From assembly GCF_001042485.2 (NCBI RefSeq), contig NZ_LBMN02000001.1, positions 372,001 through 436,000 on the forward strand: 64,000 bases of DNA, read 5' to 3'. The stretch's first letter is position 1. Every line of letters starts with the position of its first letter. The stretch is from Bacillus paralicheniformis. Its GTDB lineage: Bacteria; Bacillota; Bacilli; Bacillales; Bacillaceae. A model generated the notes under the pieces. It did no database searches and was not told the origin of the DNA. It saw nothing but the letters and a program-made list of their open reading frames with translations. The translations under genes were made by a program, and so were the position numbers. Below are positions 19,469 through 30,314 of this stretch, piece after piece.

Positions 19469-21454
19469 ATGAAAAAGGTATTGGACTGGCTTAAACGTCC
19501 GTCTATCTCAAAAAGGCTGTTTTTCAGCTTTATATTGGTTTTAACTTTGCCGATTTTGGCCTTATCCTATAGTGCGTACCAAACGGCGGGAAGCTCTCTT
19601 GAAACGGAAATCATGAGAAGCGCGCGCGATAATGTCGAACAGCTGAATGAGATCATAGACCAGAATATCGGAAAGAAAGAGCAGGCCGTCTCTTTTTTCA
19701 GCGGCTGGGTGAATGAAAAGCTTTATCAAGAAAAAGGGAACGCATCACTTGTAGAGAGATTCGAGCAGTACGCCAAGCTGAACCAGGATGTGGAAGCGAT
19801 CTACACAGGTTCAAAAGACGGCAAGTTCATCCGCTATCCCGCTGAAAAAATGGCGAAAGATTATAACCCGGCGGATAGGGACTGGTATAAGCAAGCCGTT
19901 GAAAATAAAGGAAAAGCGATTATCACAAACCCTTATAAAACAGCGTCGACCAGAACGATGGTCGTTACGATTGCAAAGCAGACGGAGGACGGCTCAGGGG
20001 TTGTTGCCGTTAACATGAAAATCGATGAACTTATCAAAGCGACAGAACGCGTCAACATCGGAAAAAGCGGCTTTGCGTTTATCTCAAGCAATGATAAAAA
20101 ATATGTCGCTCATCCGAAGATCGAAGCCGGAACCGAAGGCAAAGGCGACTGGGTTACAAAAATGTACGGCAGTGAAAAAGGTGATTTTCAATATACATTT
20201 GAAGGAAAAGAAAAGAGAATGGCCTTTACGACGAACAAGCTGACCGGCTGGAAAATCGGCGGAACGATGTTCACGGATGAGATATCAGAGGCTGCTCAGC
20301 CTGTCTTCCACATGGCGATCATCATTTTGGCAGCCGCGATCGTGCTCGGCGGGATTCTCATCTACTTCATTATCCGCGGAATCAGCAAGCCGTTAAGCGA
20401 GCTCGTGTCATCCGCAAAGAGCATCAGCGGCGGCGACTTGACACAAAAAATCGCAGTCCGTTCAAAAGACGAATTCGGTCAGCTCGGTACAAGCTTTAAT
20501 GAAATGGCCGAATCGCTGCGCTCTTTAATCAGCGTCATTCAATCATCAGTTGACAATGTAGCTTCTTCATCTGAAGAGCTTCATGCCAGCGCAGAGCAGA
20601 CAAGCAAAGCGACTGAGCATATTACAATGGCCATTGAACAGTTTTCTGACGGTAATGAAAGCCAGAAAGAAAAAGTCGAAGCAAGCTCGCATCAGCTGAA
20701 TGAAATGAACGACGGGTTATATGACATGTCAAAAACTTCAGCCGCGATTACTGATGCGTCGCTGAAATCGACTGAGATTGCAGGCAAAGGGGAAGAGCTT
20801 GTTCAAAAGACGGTCGGCCAAATGAACTCGATCGATCGGTCTGTCAAGCAAGCGGAAGCGGTCGTCAAAGGGCTCGAAGCCAAATCAAAAGACATCACAA
20901 GCATTTTGCGTGTGATTAACGGAATCGCCGATCAAACGAATCTGCTCGCGCTCAATGCAGCGATCGAAGCGGCAAGGGCCGGGGAATCGGGCCGCGGCTT
21001 CTCGGTAGTGGCTGAAGAAGTCAGGAAGCTCGCCGCACAATCCGCCGGTTCGGCGAAGGAAATTGAACATTTAATTCAGGAAATCGTCAAGGAAATCGAC
21101 AACTCCCTGAACATGTTCAAATCGGTCAATCATGAAGTACAGTCAGGACTTCGAATCACAGATGAAACAGAGACAAGCTTCAAAACGATTTACGATATGA
21201 CCAATGATATCGCAGGCAAGCTGCAGACGATGAATGCCGCTGTCGAACAATTGACGCAAGGTTCCCGCCAAGTCGCGGGCGCGGTCGAAGAAATCGCTGA
21301 TGTATCGAAAGAAAGTTCGGCAAGCATTCAGGACATCGCCGCTTCAGCCGAGGAACAGCTCGCTTCTATGGAAGAGATCAGCGCATCTTCCACCACATTG
21401 GCGGAGCTGGCTGAAGAACTGCGTGATTTGACACGGAAATTTAAGATTGAATAG
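19469..21454 (+). CDS. Methyl-accepting chemotaxis protein (McpA/TlpA/McpB family)
   Basis: 661 residues. TM1 (about 15-37), extracytoplasmic double-Cache domain (about 40-280, with the WYKQA and [10 protein letters not shown] signature of amino-acid/pH-sensing Mcp receptors), TM2 (about 284-304), HAMP (305-357), then a long coiled-coil signalling domain with the conserved hairpin tip [20 protein letters not shown] and a C-terminal [13 protein letters not shown]. Upstream, TCCGATAT at 19424-19431 is a sigma-D -10, but its -35 (CAAA, 13 bp away) is weak. Tandem paralogue of both neighbours. The ligand is not predictable. Confidence 0.92.
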   Translation: MKKVLDWLKRPSISKRLFFSFILVLTLPILALSYSAYQTAGSSLETEIMRSARDNVEQLNEIIDQNIGKKEQAVSFFSGWVNEKLYQEKGNASLVERFEQYAKLNQDVEAIYTGSKDGKFIRYPAEKMAKDYNPADRDWYKQAVENKGKAIITNPYKTASTRTMVVTIAKQTEDGSGVVAVNMKIDELIKATERVNIGKSGFAFISSNDKKYVAHPKIEAGTEGKGDWVTKMYGSEKGDFQYTFEGKEKRMAFTTNKLTGWKIGGTMFTDEISEAAQPVFHMAIIILAAAIVLGGILIYFIIRGISKPLSELVSSAKSISGGDLTQKIAVRSKDEFGQLGTSFNEMAESLRSLISVIQSSVDNVASSSEELHASAEQTSKATEHITMAIEQFSDGNESQKEKVEASSHQLNEMNDGLYDMSKTSAAITDASLKSTEIAGKGEELVQKTVGQMNSIDRSVKQAEAVVKGLEAKSKDITSILRVINGIADQTNLLALNAAIEAARAGESGRGFSVVAEEVRKLAAQSAGSAKEIEHLIQEIVKEIDNSLNMFKSVNHEVQSGLRITDETETSFKTIYDMTNDIAGKLQTMNAAVEQLTQGSRQVAGAVEEIADVSKESSASIQDIAASAEEQLASMEEISASSTTLAELAEELRDLTRKFKIE

Positions 21455-21460
21455 CTTTAA

Positions 21461-21490
21461 AACATCCGGTTTTCCTCCGGATGTTTTTTT
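21461..21490 (+). terminator. Terminator after second chemoreceptor
   Basis: 9-bp stem AACATCCGG/CCGGATGTT (21461-21469 with 21477-21485) followed by a run of T. Confidence 0.9.
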
Positions 21491-21526
21491 AGTTATTTTA
21501 GACTATAAAAAGTTATAAAACGCGTA

Positions 21527-21552
21527 TAAAAACTTTTAAAAGAATCCGATAT
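21527..21552 (+). promoter_or_regulatory. Sigma-D promoter of third chemoreceptor
   Basis: TAAA (21527-21530), 14-bp spacer, TCCGATAT (21545-21552), a close match to the sigma-D consensus. Confidence 0.78.
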
Positions 21553-21587
21553 TAGAAATATAACAGAAAAGAGGAGTCAACAATTCT

Positions 21588-23570
21588 ATGGAAAATATTA
21601 TAAATTGGGTGAAACGTCCCTCCATTGCAAAGAAATTAATTCTTTCATTCTTGCTTATTTTAACTGTTCCAATCATCGTCCTCTCCTATAGCGCGTATCA
21701 AACGGCAAGCAGTACGCTTGACGGAGAAATCATGGACAATGCGCGCGAAAACGTTAATCAGCTGAACGAAATCATCAATCAGAATATCAGCCAGAAAACA
21801 AATGCCATGTCCTATTTCAGCGGGTTCATTAAAGAAAACTCTTTTAAAGGAAAAGAAAGCGACGCTTTAAAAGTGAAATTCGAACAGTTCGCCAAGCTCC
21901 ATCCCGATGTTGAAGGGATCTTTACCGGATCAAAGGACGGAAAGTTCATCCGCTACCCGGATCAGGAAATGCCGAGCGGATATAATCCGGTAGAGCGGGA
22001 CTGGTATAAAAAAGCCGCCGAACACAAGGGCGAAGTCATTATTACAGACCCTTACAAAACGGCGTCAACCGGAACGATGGTTATCACCATCGCCAAGATG
22101 CATGAAGACGGATCCGGCGTGGTCGCCGTCAATATGAAAATCGAAGAGCTCATTAAAGCGACAGAACGCGTGACCATCGGGAAAAAAGGCTTTGCCTTTA
22201 TCACCAGCGCCGATAAAAAGTTTGTCGCCCACCCGAAACATGATGCGGGCTCAGACATCGAAGGCAGCTGGGTTGAAAAAGTATACGCCAATGACAAAGG
22301 AACAATCAAATATACGTCTGACGGCGAAAAGCAGATGGCATTCGCGACCAATAAACTGACCGGCTGGAAAATCGGCGGAACCATGTATATCACTGAACTA
22401 AAAGAAGCGTCACAGCCTGTGTTGAATGCAGCTTTGATTACGTTGGGCGTCAGCATCATCATCGGTGTGCTTCTGATGATTTTCATCATCAGATCGATCA
22501 CAGGTCCGCTCCGCGAACTCGTTTCCTCTGCGAAAAGCATCAGCGGAGGCGACTTGACGCAAAAAATCACTGTCCGTTCAAAAGATGAAATCGGACAGCT
22601 CGGATCAAGCTTCAACGAAATGGCCGAATCGCTGAGCTCTTTAATCAGCGTCATTCAGACATCAGTTGAAAACGTCGCTTCTTCGTCAGAGCAGCTGACC
22701 GCGAGCGCGGATCAGACAAGCAAGGCGACAGAACATATTACATCTGCGATCGAACAATTTTCAAACGGAAACGAAAGCCAAAACGAGAAAGTGGAAGTCA
22801 GTGCACAGCAGCTGGCTGACATGAACAGCCAATTGCATGAAATGTCCAAAGTTTCAGCATCGATTACAGAATCATCCATTCAATCGACAGACATTGCCGG
22901 TACAGGCGGAGAGCTTGTTCAAAAAACGGTCGGACAAATGAATTCCATCGATCATTCCGTTAAACAGGCAGAATCCGTCGTGAAAGGACTTGAAAGCAAG
23001 TCAAAAGACATTACGGCAATCCTGCGGGTGATCAACGGCATCGCAGATCAGACGAATTTGCTCGCGTTGAACGCTGCAATTGAAGCCGCAAGAGCCGGTG
23101 AAGCCGGGAGAGGGTTTTCAGTAGTGGCTGAAGAAGTGCGCAAACTGGCTGAGCAATCCGCCTCATCGGCAAAAGAAATCGAAGCGCTCATTCAGGAAAT
23201 CGTCAATGAGATCGGAAAGTCGCTGGACATGTTCCAGGACGTCAACCGTGAAGTACAGTCGGGACTTACCATCACAGACGAAACAGATACAAGCTTTAAG
23301 CAGATTTATGACATGACAAACGAAATCGCGGGCAAGCTGCAGACGATGAATGCGGCAGTTGAAGAGCTGTCAGAAGGGTCACAGCATGTCGCGGGAGCGG
23401 TTGAAGAAATTGCAGACGTATCGCGTGAAAGCTCAGGAAGCATTCAAGACATCGCCGCTTCGGCTGAAGAACAGCTCGCTTCAATGGAAGAAATCAGTTC
23501 TTCTGCGGCTACGCTTGAACAAATGGCTGAAGAACTGCGCGATTTGACGAAAAAATTTAAGATTGACTAA
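21588..23570 (+). CDS. Methyl-accepting chemotaxis protein (McpA/TlpA/McpB family)
   Basis: 660 residues, same architecture as the preceding gene: TM1 (about 15-37), double-Cache domain with [12 protein letters not shown] and [12 protein letters not shown]2, HAMP, signalling hairpin with [20 protein letters not shown] and C-terminal [11 protein letters not shown]. The signalling halves of the three genes are almost identical while the Cache domains differ, the usual pattern of receptor duplication with ligand diversification. Clean sigma-D promoter and its own terminator. Confidence 0.92.
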   Translation: MENIINWVKRPSIAKKLILSFLLILTVPIIVLSYSAYQTASSTLDGEIMDNARENVNQLNEIINQNISQKTNAMSYFSGFIKENSFKGKESDALKVKFEQFAKLHPDVEGIFTGSKDGKFIRYPDQEMPSGYNPVERDWYKKAAEHKGEVIITDPYKTASTGTMVITIAKMHEDGSGVVAVNMKIEELIKATERVTIGKKGFAFITSADKKFVAHPKHDAGSDIEGSWVEKVYANDKGTIKYTSDGEKQMAFATNKLTGWKIGGTMYITELKEASQPVLNAALITLGVSIIIGVLLMIFIIRSITGPLRELVSSAKSISGGDLTQKITVRSKDEIGQLGSSFNEMAESLSSLISVIQTSVENVASSSEQLTASADQTSKATEHITSAIEQFSNGNESQNEKVEVSAQQLADMNSQLHEMSKVSASITESSIQSTDIAGTGGELVQKTVGQMNSIDHSVKQAESVVKGLESKSKDITAILRVINGIADQTNLLALNAAIEAARAGEAGRGFSVVAEEVRKLAEQSASSAKEIEALIQEIVNEIGKSLDMFQDVNREVQSGLTITDETDTSFKQIYDMTNEIAGKLQTMNAAVEELSEGSQHVAGAVEEIADVSRESSGSIQDIAASAEEQLASMEEISSSAATLEQMAEELRDLTKKFKID

Positions 23571-23575
23571 ACATC

Positions 23576-23603
23576 AGGCTGCCGGCGATCCGGCAGCCTT
23601 TTA
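23576..23603 (+). terminator. Terminator after third chemoreceptor
   Basis: 10-bp GC-rich stem AGGCTGCCGG/CCGGCAGCCT (23576-23585 with 23590-23599) with CGAT loop and TTTT. Confidence 0.88.
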
Positions 23604-23701
23604 CGCGGGAAAAGCATTTTTAAAAAGTGACGGGGAAGGGGATAAATAGGTTTAAACAGACTGCCATCTATCGTACACTGGTTGTACAGGAGGGATAAAT
23701 C

Positions 23702-24226
23702 ATGCGACTTGAAGGCAAGAAAGTGATCGCGCTTGTCAGCGATGACTTCGAAGATTTAGAACTGTGGTATCCAGTTTTAAGGCTGAGGGAAGAAGGCGCG
23801 ATCGTACACCTCGTTGGCGAAAAAGCGGATCATGAATATAAGGGCAAATACGGCGTACCTGCTGTCTCTGATTATGAGCTGAAAAGTATGAATATTGAGG
23901 AATACGACGCAGTTCTGGTTCCGGGAGGCTGGGCGCCTGACAAGCTCAGAAGATATCCCGAGGTACTGGAGATGATTCGGTGGTTCAACGAAAGGAAGAA
24001 GCCTATCGGGCAAATCTGCCATGCCGGCTGGGTACTGATTTCCGCAGGAATATTGGAAGGCAGGAAAGTCACAAGCACACCTGGGATCAAAGACGATATG
24101 GAAAATGCCGGAGCAGTATGGGTAAATGAAGCAGCGGTCGTCGACGGTCATATCGTGTCAAGCCGCCGCCCGCCGGACCTGCCGATCTATGTCAAAGCCT
24201 TTGCCGATCTTTTGGCGCAATCCTAA
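23702..24226 (+). CDS. DJ-1/PfpI family protein (YfkM-like)
   Basis: 174 residues, single DJ-1/PfpI domain. Seen: KKVIALVSDDFEDLELWYP with the conserved acidic residue, DAVLVPGGWAPDKLR, and the nucleophile elbow IGQICHAGW with its Cys-His pair, then RKVTSTPGIKDDMENAGA. Known: such proteins act as glyoxalase III-like enzymes, proposed deglycases or proteases; B. subtilis YfkM is a general stress protein. SD CAGGAGGG. Monocistronic. Confidence 0.85.
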   Translation: MRLEGKKVIALVSDDFEDLELWYPVLRLREEGAIVHLVGEKADHEYKGKYGVPAVSDYELKSMNIEEYDAVLVPGGWAPDKLRRYPEVLEMIRWFNERKKPIGQICHAGWVLISAGILEGRKVTSTPGIKDDMENAGAVWVNEAAVVDGHIVSSRRPPDLPIYVKAFADLLAQS

Positions 24227-24229
24227 AAC

Positions 24230-24272
24230 AAATGAGCCGCCCGTTCATTCGAATCGAGGCGGCTCATTTGTT
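24230..24272. terminator. Bidirectional terminator, pfpI-like / yulF
   Basis: 11-bp stem (24230-24240 with 24259-24269) carrying AAATGAGCCGC and its complement, between convergent genes. Confidence 0.88.
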
Positions 24273-25257
24273 ATTTTTGATCAGCGGGGAAAACGAGACC
24301 GATCTGTTTGCGGGCTTCATCCATGACCGCCAAGGTGTTGATAGAGCGTTCAAATGTGTTAAGCGAAGACTCGATCCGCCCTTGTTTAATTAAATGAATG
24401 AATTCCTCTGTTTCATAAAACATGGCCGGTTTGTCATCCGGCAGCGTAAGATGTTCAACCCGTCCGTCCCGATAGCGGATGTCGACTTTTTCAGGTCGGT
24501 GGATTTTATCAATGACAATACAGCCTTCCTCCCCTTGAATTTCAGCAGGCGTGAAGGAATTGGAGATTTTCGAGTGCATCAAAACAGCTTCATGTTCCTT
24601 GTATTTTAACAGCACTGTTCCTTCACCGTCCGCCCCCGACTCAAGGATCAGCCCGTTTGCTTTTACTTCGAGGGGCTTGCCGAACAGGACGATCGCGGGA
24701 TGGACGCAATAGACGCCGATATCCATCAGGGAACCGTTCGATAAAGCCGGATTAAATGCGTTTAAGACGGTTCCGTTTCTATAGGCGTCATAGCGGGAAG
24801 AGTATTGACAGTAGCTTGCTGTAAAACGGCGGACTTTGCCGATTTTGTGCAGGTTGCGTTCGATGTTTTTAAAATTCGGAAGAAATGTCGTTTTCATCGC
24901 TTCCATAAATGTCACGCGGTGTTCCTGCGCTGTTTTTACCATTTCTTCCGCTTCTTTGACATGGGACGCAAGCGGTTTTTCGCACAGGACGTGCTTTCCG
25001 CTTTTCATGAATGTGACGGCCTGTTCTTTATGTAAAGAGTTGGGACTTGCGATATATACCGCATCAATAACATCGCTCTCAGCCATTTCGCTGATATCGG
25101 TAAAAACCGCCTCTGCCCCGTATTTTTGCGCGAATTCACGTCCGCGCTCCCCGCTCCTTGAATATACCGCGGTTAATTGAAAATCGCCGACCAAACGGGC
25201 CGCTTCAAGAAACCGGTCGGTGATCCAATTTGTTCCGACTACCCCGAACCGTATCAT
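24271..25257 (-). CDS. yulF: Gfo/Idh/MocA family oxidoreductase YulF
   Basis: 328 residues. N-terminal Rossmann domain (VVGTNWITDRFLEAAR; DAVYIASPNSLHKEQA; HVLCEKPLASH with the family EKP lysine at about 95) and C-terminal alpha/beta domain with GSLMDIGVYCVHPA. Known: family members are NAD(P)-dependent sugar or inositol dehydrogenases; YulF itself has no established substrate. It sits next to the mcp cluster and yubA, as in B. subtilis. SD AAAGGGGA. Confidence 0.82.
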   Translation of the reverse strand: MIRFGVVGTNWITDRFLEAARLVGDFQLTAVYSRSGERGREFAQKYGAEAVFTDISEMAESDVIDAVYIASPNSLHKEQAVTFMKSGKHVLCEKPLASHVKEAEEMVKTAQEHRVTFMEAMKTTFLPNFKNIERNLHKIGKVRRFTASYCQYSSRYDAYRNGTVLNAFNPALSNGSLMDIGVYCVHPAIVLFGKPLEVKANGLILESGADGEGTVLLKYKEHEAVLMHSKISNSFTPAEIQGEEGCIVIDKIHRPEKVDIRYRDGRVEHLTLPDDKPAMFYETEEFIHLIKQGRIESSLNTFERSINTLAVMDEARKQIGLVFPADQK

Positions 25258-25469
25258 GCTATTTTCCCCTTTCGCTGTAGGATATGTTTATTATACAGTG
25301 TTTTCTTTTGCCGGCGAAAGGCAAAAAGCCGGAAACACCGGCGTATATGTATATCATCAATAAACGTTTGCAAGCGGAAAAAAAGACCAATAGCAATGGT
25401 TTTATTTTTAGTATGAGGAGTAATAGTGTACAATTTAATGTATAAAACCAATGTTAATGGAGGATCGCC

Positions 25470-26615
25470 ATGGACTCTTTGAATATGTGGGGCGGCAGAT
25501 TTAAGAAGTTTTTTTTAGACAATAAATTCGTTTTGTTTCTGCTCGTTCTGCTCTTGATCGGATTGAACATCCTTGTATTTACAAAAGCATCGTTTATTTT
25601 CACGCCTTTCATCGTCCTTGTGGAAACCATCGCTCTGCCTGTCGTACTGACAGGTGTCGTTTATTATTTGTTAAATCCGATCGTTGATTTTCTAGAGCGG
25701 AAAAATGTGAAAAGGATTTATTCGATTCTTCTTCTCTATATCGTGATCATCGGTCTGATCACGATTTTGATCGTCTCCGTTATCCCGCTGTTAAGGGAAC
25801 AGATCACAAGCCTTGTCGATAATTTCCCAAGGTATGTCCACATTGTGGAAGACCAAATTAAACAGCTGATCGGAAGCCAGTTTTTTAATCAGGTCCAGCA
25901 GACGCTGAACATCAATCTGACCGATTTGGCAAGCAAATTATCCGATCAGGCCACCACAATTTTAAACAGCACATTTACCGGAGTGGGAACGTTCATAGGC
26001 GCTGTTACAGAAGTCGTGATTTCAATTGTGACCGTGCCGTTTATCCTGTTTTACTTATTGAAAGATGGTAAAAAACTGCCGCTCTTTATTTTGAAGCTCG
26101 TACCGGTCCGCTTGCGGGAACAGACGTATGTGATGATGTCCGAGATGAATCACCGGCTCAGTTCGTATATCAGGGGGCAGATCATCGTCAGCTTCTGTAT
26201 CGGCTGCCTATTGTTTATCGGATATATGATCATCGGTCTTGATTACGCTTCCTTATTGGCCCTTGTGGCGGCGTGTACGAGCATCGTTCCGTATCTCGGA
26301 CCGACGATTGCGATCACGCCGGCAATCATTATTGCCCTGGTTACTTCCCCGTTTATGCTTGTGAAGCTGATCATCGTTTGGACTGTGGTGCAGCTGTTTG
26401 AAGGAAAATTTATTTCGCCGCAAATTATGGGAAAAAACCTGCACATCCATCCGGTAACGATCATCTTTGTGCTGCTGACGGCAGCCAAGCTGTTCGGCGT
26501 GATCGGCGTCATTCTCGCCATCCCCGGATACGCGGTCATCAAAGTGGTGGTCACGCATTTGTTTGAATGGTTTAAACAGCGTTCACACCTTTATGAAAAA
26601 AACGAAGAAGTCTGA
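25470..26615 (+). CDS. yubA: AI-2E/UPF0118 family permease YubA
   Basis: 381 residues with about seven to eight membrane helices: a group at 20-100, the large extracytoplasmic or helical segment at about 105-175 ([16 protein letters not shown]), and the family core [12 protein letters not shown] and [17 protein letters not shown], then [17 protein letters not shown] and the C-terminal [19 protein letters not shown]. Known: the family includes AI-2 exporter-like and Na+/H+ antiporter-like proteins; YubA's substrate is not known. It lies upstream of uppP, as in B. subtilis. Confidence 0.82.
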   Translation: MDSLNMWGGRFKKFFLDNKFVLFLLVLLLIGLNILVFTKASFIFTPFIVLVETIALPVVLTGVVYYLLNPIVDFLERKNVKRIYSILLLYIVIIGLITILIVSVIPLLREQITSLVDNFPRYVHIVEDQIKQLIGSQFFNQVQQTLNINLTDLASKLSDQATTILNSTFTGVGTFIGAVTEVVISIVTVPFILFYLLKDGKKLPLFILKLVPVRLREQTYVMMSEMNHRLSSYIRGQIIVSFCIGCLLFIGYMIIGLDYASLLALVAACTSIVPYLGPTIAITPAIIIALVTSPFMLVKLIIVWTVVQLFEGKFISPQIMGKNLHIHPVTIIFVLLTAAKLFGVIGVILAIPGYAVIKVVVTHLFEWFKQRSHLYEKNEEV

Positions 26616-26697
26616 ATCCCGCTTGCATAATCGGCTTTTAAAGGCGATATAAATAGTTTATTAGAGGACAAGTTTTATGAAGCGAAAGGAATGACAT

Positions 26698-27528
26698 ATG
26701 AACATTTGGGATATTTTTGTCGCCATCATACTCGGAATTGTTGAAGGATTAACAGAATATGCCCCTGTTTCGTCAACAGGGCATATGATCATTGTTGACG
26801 ACGTCTGGCTGAAATCGAAAGAACTGCTCACGCCTGAGGCGGCGAATACCTTTAAAGTCGTGATTCAGCTCGGCTCCATCCTCGCTGTCGCCATCGTATT
26901 TAAAGACCGGATTCTCAACCTCTTAGGTGTGAAGAAAAACATGACGGAAGAGCAAAAATCGGGAAACCGCCTTTCCATTGCCCAAATCGCTGTAGGACTT
27001 GTTCCCGCCGCTGTGCTCGGCTTTTTATTCGAAGACTATATCGATCAGTACCTGTTTTCCGTACACACCGTTGCGGTCGGTCTCATCGCCGGCGCGGTGC
27101 TGATGCTCGCGGCCGACTGGATTAACCGGCGCACGGAGACGACAGATTCGGTTGACCGGATGACGTATAAGCAGGCGCTCGGTATGGGGCTGTTTCAATG
27201 TCTGGCGCTCTGGCCGGGCTTCTCGCGCTCGGGTTCGACGATTTCGGGCGGTGTTATTCTCGGCTTGAACCACAGAGCGGCCGCCGATTTCACCTTCATT
27301 ATGGCGATTCCGATCATGATGGGAGCCAGCCTGCTCTCTTTAATTAAAAACTGGGCATATTTAAGTGCAGATCTGTTTCCTTTCTTTATTACAGGGTTTA
27401 TCAGCGCTTTTATTGTCGCTCTTTTTGTCGTCCGCTTTTTCCTCAGGCTGATCAATAAGATCAAGCTTGTCCCGTTTGCCATCTATCGCATCATTTTAGG
27501 GCTTCTTCTGTTCATTTTGTTTCTGTAA
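26698..27528 (+). CDS. uppP: Undecaprenyl-diphosphatase UppP (BacA family)
   Basis: 276 residues, about eight membrane helices. Signature 1: GIVEGLTEYAPVSSTGHM (about 13-30), containing the catalytic glutamates and the PxSSTGH loop. Signature 2: PGFSRSGSTISGGVILGL (about 176-193) with the catalytic arginine. It dephosphorylates undecaprenyl pyrophosphate to recycle the lipid carrier for peptidoglycan and teichoic acids; overproduction gives bacitracin resistance. Strong terminator downstream. Confidence 0.95.
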   Translation: MNIWDIFVAIILGIVEGLTEYAPVSSTGHMIIVDDVWLKSKELLTPEAANTFKVVIQLGSILAVAIVFKDRILNLLGVKKNMTEEQKSGNRLSIAQIAVGLVPAAVLGFLFEDYIDQYLFSVHTVAVGLIAGAVLMLAADWINRRTETTDSVDRMTYKQALGMGLFQCLALWPGFSRSGSTISGGVILGLNHRAAADFTFIMAIPIMMGASLLSLIKNWAYLSADLFPFFITGFISAFIVALFVVRFFLRLINKIKLVPFAIYRIILGLLLFILFL

Positions 27529-27535
27529 AATTACG

Positions 27536-27565
27536 AACCGATTTCCAGCTGGAAATCGGTTTTTA
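27536..27565 (+). terminator. uppP terminator
   Basis: 11-bp stem AACCGATTTCC/GGAAATCGGTT (27536-27546 with 27551-27561) followed by T-run. Confidence 0.9.
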
Positions 27566-27654
27566 TTATAGGTAAAAAGAATGATATCCTATTATTTCCC
27601 ACTATAAAACTGCCTGCCAACTTACTATACTAGTAAGAGGGAGGAGATATTGAA

Positions 27655-28470
27655 ATGTTTATTATCGCATGTCTATTGATTATCTTAGGTTTAATGCCTA
27701 TTTTTTATAAAGCGAACCACAATACAAAAGATGTGAAAGTCAACACGATTTCGGTCGAGCGCGTCCAGGCTCCCGCTTTAAAGAAAAAGCTGAACATTCT
27801 TCATCTGTCTGATCTTCATTTAGAAAACATTTCGATTTCACCTGAACAGATTCTTGAACTTGCCAATAAAAAACGAGTGGATCTCATTGCTTTAACAGGA
27901 GATTTTCTTGATAGGAAACGAAATATACCAAAGCTTGCAAACTACTTAAAAGCTTTGCAAAAACTAAAGCCGGCATACGGGATGTACGCTGTATTCGGCA
28001 ACCATGACTACGTATTGAAAGGTGAACACTTTCGGAAGCTGAAACGTGTGCTGGAAGATAACGGATGCATCACCCTTCGAAATCAGCATGTCTCGATTGA
28101 AGTGGAAGGTGAGGCACTCAACATTATCGGGATTGATGATTACAGCACGAAGCGAAGCGATATTGCCGCTTCATATAAAGAGCTGAAGGAAGGGTACAAC
28201 CTTGTATTGACGCATGATCCGAACGTTGTGCTTGATATGCAGGAATTTCACTTTGACTATCTTCTGTCAGGGCACTTTCACGGCGGTCAGATTCATTGGC
28301 CGAAGCCTTATCATCTTCTGAAGATGGGAAAGCTTGTGCGAATGAATATGATTAAAGGTCTTCACTATCATCATGACAAACCGTTTTATATCAGCGAGGG
28401 ATTGGGCCAGACGGGAGCGAATATCCGCATTGGAAGCCGTCCGGAAATGACGTTCCATCACATTTCATAA
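27655..28470 (+). CDS. Membrane-anchored metallophosphoesterase (YkoQ-like)
   Basis: 271 residues. An N-terminal membrane anchor (2-18) precedes a calcineurin-like phosphoesterase domain with all five blocks: DLHLE, TGDFLDRK, FGNHDYV, VLTHDPN and SGHFHGGQIHWP. The GHFHGG metal-binding motif is intact. Known: YkoQ/YkuE-type enzymes act at the outer face of the membrane on phosphodiesters or lipids. It lies near YkoP- and YkoN-like genes, as those three cluster in B. subtilis, which supports a YkoQ assignment. Promoter not obvious. Confidence 0.78.
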   Translation: MFIIACLLIILGLMPIFYKANHNTKDVKVNTISVERVQAPALKKKLNILHLSDLHLENISISPEQILELANKKRVDLIALTGDFLDRKRNIPKLANYLKALQKLKPAYGMYAVFGNHDYVLKGEHFRKLKRVLEDNGCITLRNQHVSIEVEGEALNIIGIDDYSTKRSDIAASYKELKEGYNLVLTHDPNVVLDMQEFHFDYLLSGHFHGGQIHWPKPYHLLKMGKLVRMNMIKGLHYHHDKPFYISEGLGQTGANIRIGSRPEMTFHHIS

Positions 28471-28474
28471 AAAG

Positions 28475-28516
28475 AAGAGGCTGTTCCTGTTTTGAGGGAT
28501 CAGTCTCTTTTTTTTG
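28475..28516. terminator. Terminator after metallophosphoesterase gene
   Basis: 9-bp stem AAGAGGCTG/CAGTCTCTT with one G-U pair (28475-28483 with 28501-28509) and eight or more T; it ends at the stop of the convergent ykoP-like gene. Confidence 0.78.
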
Positions 28517-29065
28517 TTATTTCTGCAGATAGGACTTGAACAATTTTTCTTTCGAGATAAACAAATATTGGGAAGGAGGGATTTTACGAAGAGAAAATTG
28601 CTTTGTTGTTAAATATAAAATCGGAATCTGCGTCAGTTTTTTAAAGACTCTGTAAAACTGGTTTGCGGGCTCAACGGCTTCAAAACCGAGCCTTTCAACG
28701 CCTTTATGCAGTGTGGTAATGCCGATGATGCCTTTGATTTGGTCTGTCCGGTGATGGTTTTTAACATATTCGGCCAGGATCGGCATTGAAAAGTACGCCT
28801 TTTGATAAATGAGGATGCCTCTTCTGACAGCGCTCTCAATATTTTGTAGCTCTTTAATCAGCTTAATATTATGCAGATGAATTTTGATCAGAACATCGTT
28901 CTTCTTAATAACCGTCCCATCGTTTAACACCACATCGATCCCTTTGTACCTTGTGAGACGGACGCGAAAAATGCTCGATTTCATTTGATCAATGAGTGTC
29001 AGTCTTGAAAAAAAATAATAAAACGGGTCAATTACACTCCAAATCGACAAAAAACAGTTTCTCAA
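28517..29065 (-). CDS. YkoP-like protein, unknown function
   Basis: 182 residues. A hydrophobic N-terminal stretch (about 3-20) is followed by a soluble domain with DVLIKIHLHNIKLI, ILAEYVKNHH and GIIGITTLHKGVERLGFE. It resembles B. subtilis YkoP, which sits between ykoN and ykoQ; here it is divergent from the glycosyltransferase and convergent with the phosphoesterase. Role unknown; its company suggests envelope lipid or polysaccharide metabolism. Confidence 0.6.
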   Translation of the reverse strand: MRNCFLSIWSVIDPFYYFFSRLTLIDQMKSSIFRVRLTRYKGIDVVLNDGTVIKKNDVLIKIHLHNIKLIKELQNIESAVRRGILIYQKAYFSMPILAEYVKNHHRTDQIKGIIGITTLHKGVERLGFEAVEPANQFYRVFKKLTQIPILYLTTKQFSLRKIPPSQYLFISKEKLFKSYLQK

Positions 29066-29164
29066 GTCGCCACTTTCCTTTCCTGAAAAAATACACTTAT
29101 ATTTTGGCTGGATATTTGAAAAATATAAATGGAAAACATTTTTCTTCTGAAATGGAGGATGGAG

Positions 29165-30298
29165 ATGACAAAGATTCTGATTTTCCCTTTTTTAAGCATT
29201 TCCACCGGTCATCATCACGTTGCCGATTCACTGCAGGCAGAACTGCTTCTCAAATCCCATCAATGTGAAAAAATCGACATTTTTTCACATGCTTATCGGC
29301 GGCTTGAAAAAGCCTCTTCTGCGGCGTATTTGTCATGGATTCAGTATTTTCCGAAAGTCTACAGCTCGGTCTATCATCTCCTGGCGTGCGGGCGCCATCA
29401 AACCGCAAAGCGCCACCTCTTGTACGAGCTGATCTTTTTGAAGGATATGCAGCAGATCATTGCGGAAAAAAAGCCTGATATCGTGTTCTGTACGCATGCA
29501 TTGCCCTCCTATTTGCTGAACCGCTTAAAAGGCCGATTTCCCGACATGAAAGTGGTCAATGTCTATACCGATTTTTTCGTCAACCGAATTTGGGGAAGAG
29601 AAAAGATTGATTATCATTTTGCGCCGATCAAAGACATCAAAGAACAGCTGATCGCAGAAGGCGTTGATGAAGAGAAGATTTTTTTGACCGGAATACCCGT
29701 GCATCGTTCCTATAAAATGGAGAGAAAGCCTGGGCAGAACGGGGACAAAAAAGCGGTGTGCAACATCCTCATAACCGGCGGAAGCATGGGGGTGGGCGGC
29801 ATTTTTAAGCTTGTGCAGGAGCTGTCGCCGAATGGGGATGTCGCATACCAAATACTATGCGGAAAAAACCGAAAGCTCTACCGGTATGTTCATGATTTAA
29901 ACAATCCATACATTACAGCGCTGCCTTATATCGAAAGCAAAGCTGAAATGAACCGCTTATACGGGGAGGCGTCGGGCATCATGACGAAGCCCGGCGGCGT
30001 CACGATCAGCGAGTGCATTGAAAAACAGCTCCCTGTTTTCATCTATCACGCGCTGCCCGGACAGGAAGAGATGAATCTCGATATTCTGAAAAAGAAAAAC
30101 CTTGTCATTGAACTGAATCAGCAAAAACAGCAGCCGATTGAACAGCAGCTGCTCTCCTTTTTCCGTTCGGAAGAAGACATCAGACGCTATCAAATGAGCG
30201 TTGGTCAATATTTGCGCGAAAAATCGGACCGGGATATCAGCGACATTTTAGACGGGATCATTCATAACCGGAGCGGTTTAGGGAATGCTCACGTATAA
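29165..30298 (+). CDS. UgtP/MGDG-synthase-like glycosyltransferase (YkoN-like)
   Basis: 377 residues, GT-B fold family 28. N-terminal MGDG-synthase half: FPFLSISTGHHHVADSL (the GHxxxA acceptor-loop pattern) and FCTHALPSYLLNRL; C-terminal UDP-sugar half: LITGGSMGVGG and MTKPGGVTISECIEKQLPV. Probably glycosylates diacylglycerol or another lipid at the inner membrane face. ATG 29165 follows GGAGG at 29154-29158. The stop lies 17 bp before the next ATG, so both are one operon. Confidence 0.75.
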   Translation: MTKILIFPFLSISTGHHHVADSLQAELLLKSHQCEKIDIFSHAYRRLEKASSAAYLSWIQYFPKVYSSVYHLLACGRHQTAKRHLLYELIFLKDMQQIIAEKKPDIVFCTHALPSYLLNRLKGRFPDMKVVNVYTDFFVNRIWGREKIDYHFAPIKDIKEQLIAEGVDEEKIFLTGIPVHRSYKMERKPGQNGDKKAVCNILITGGSMGVGGIFKLVQELSPNGDVAYQILCGKNRKLYRYVHDLNNPYITALPYIESKAEMNRLYGEASGIMTKPGGVTISECIEKQLPVFIYHALPGQEEMNLDILKKKNLVIELNQQKQQPIEQQLLSFFRSEEDIRRYQMSVGQYLREKSDRDISDILDGIIHNRSGLGNAHV

Positions 30299-30314
30299 GG
30301 AAGGAGGAAGAACG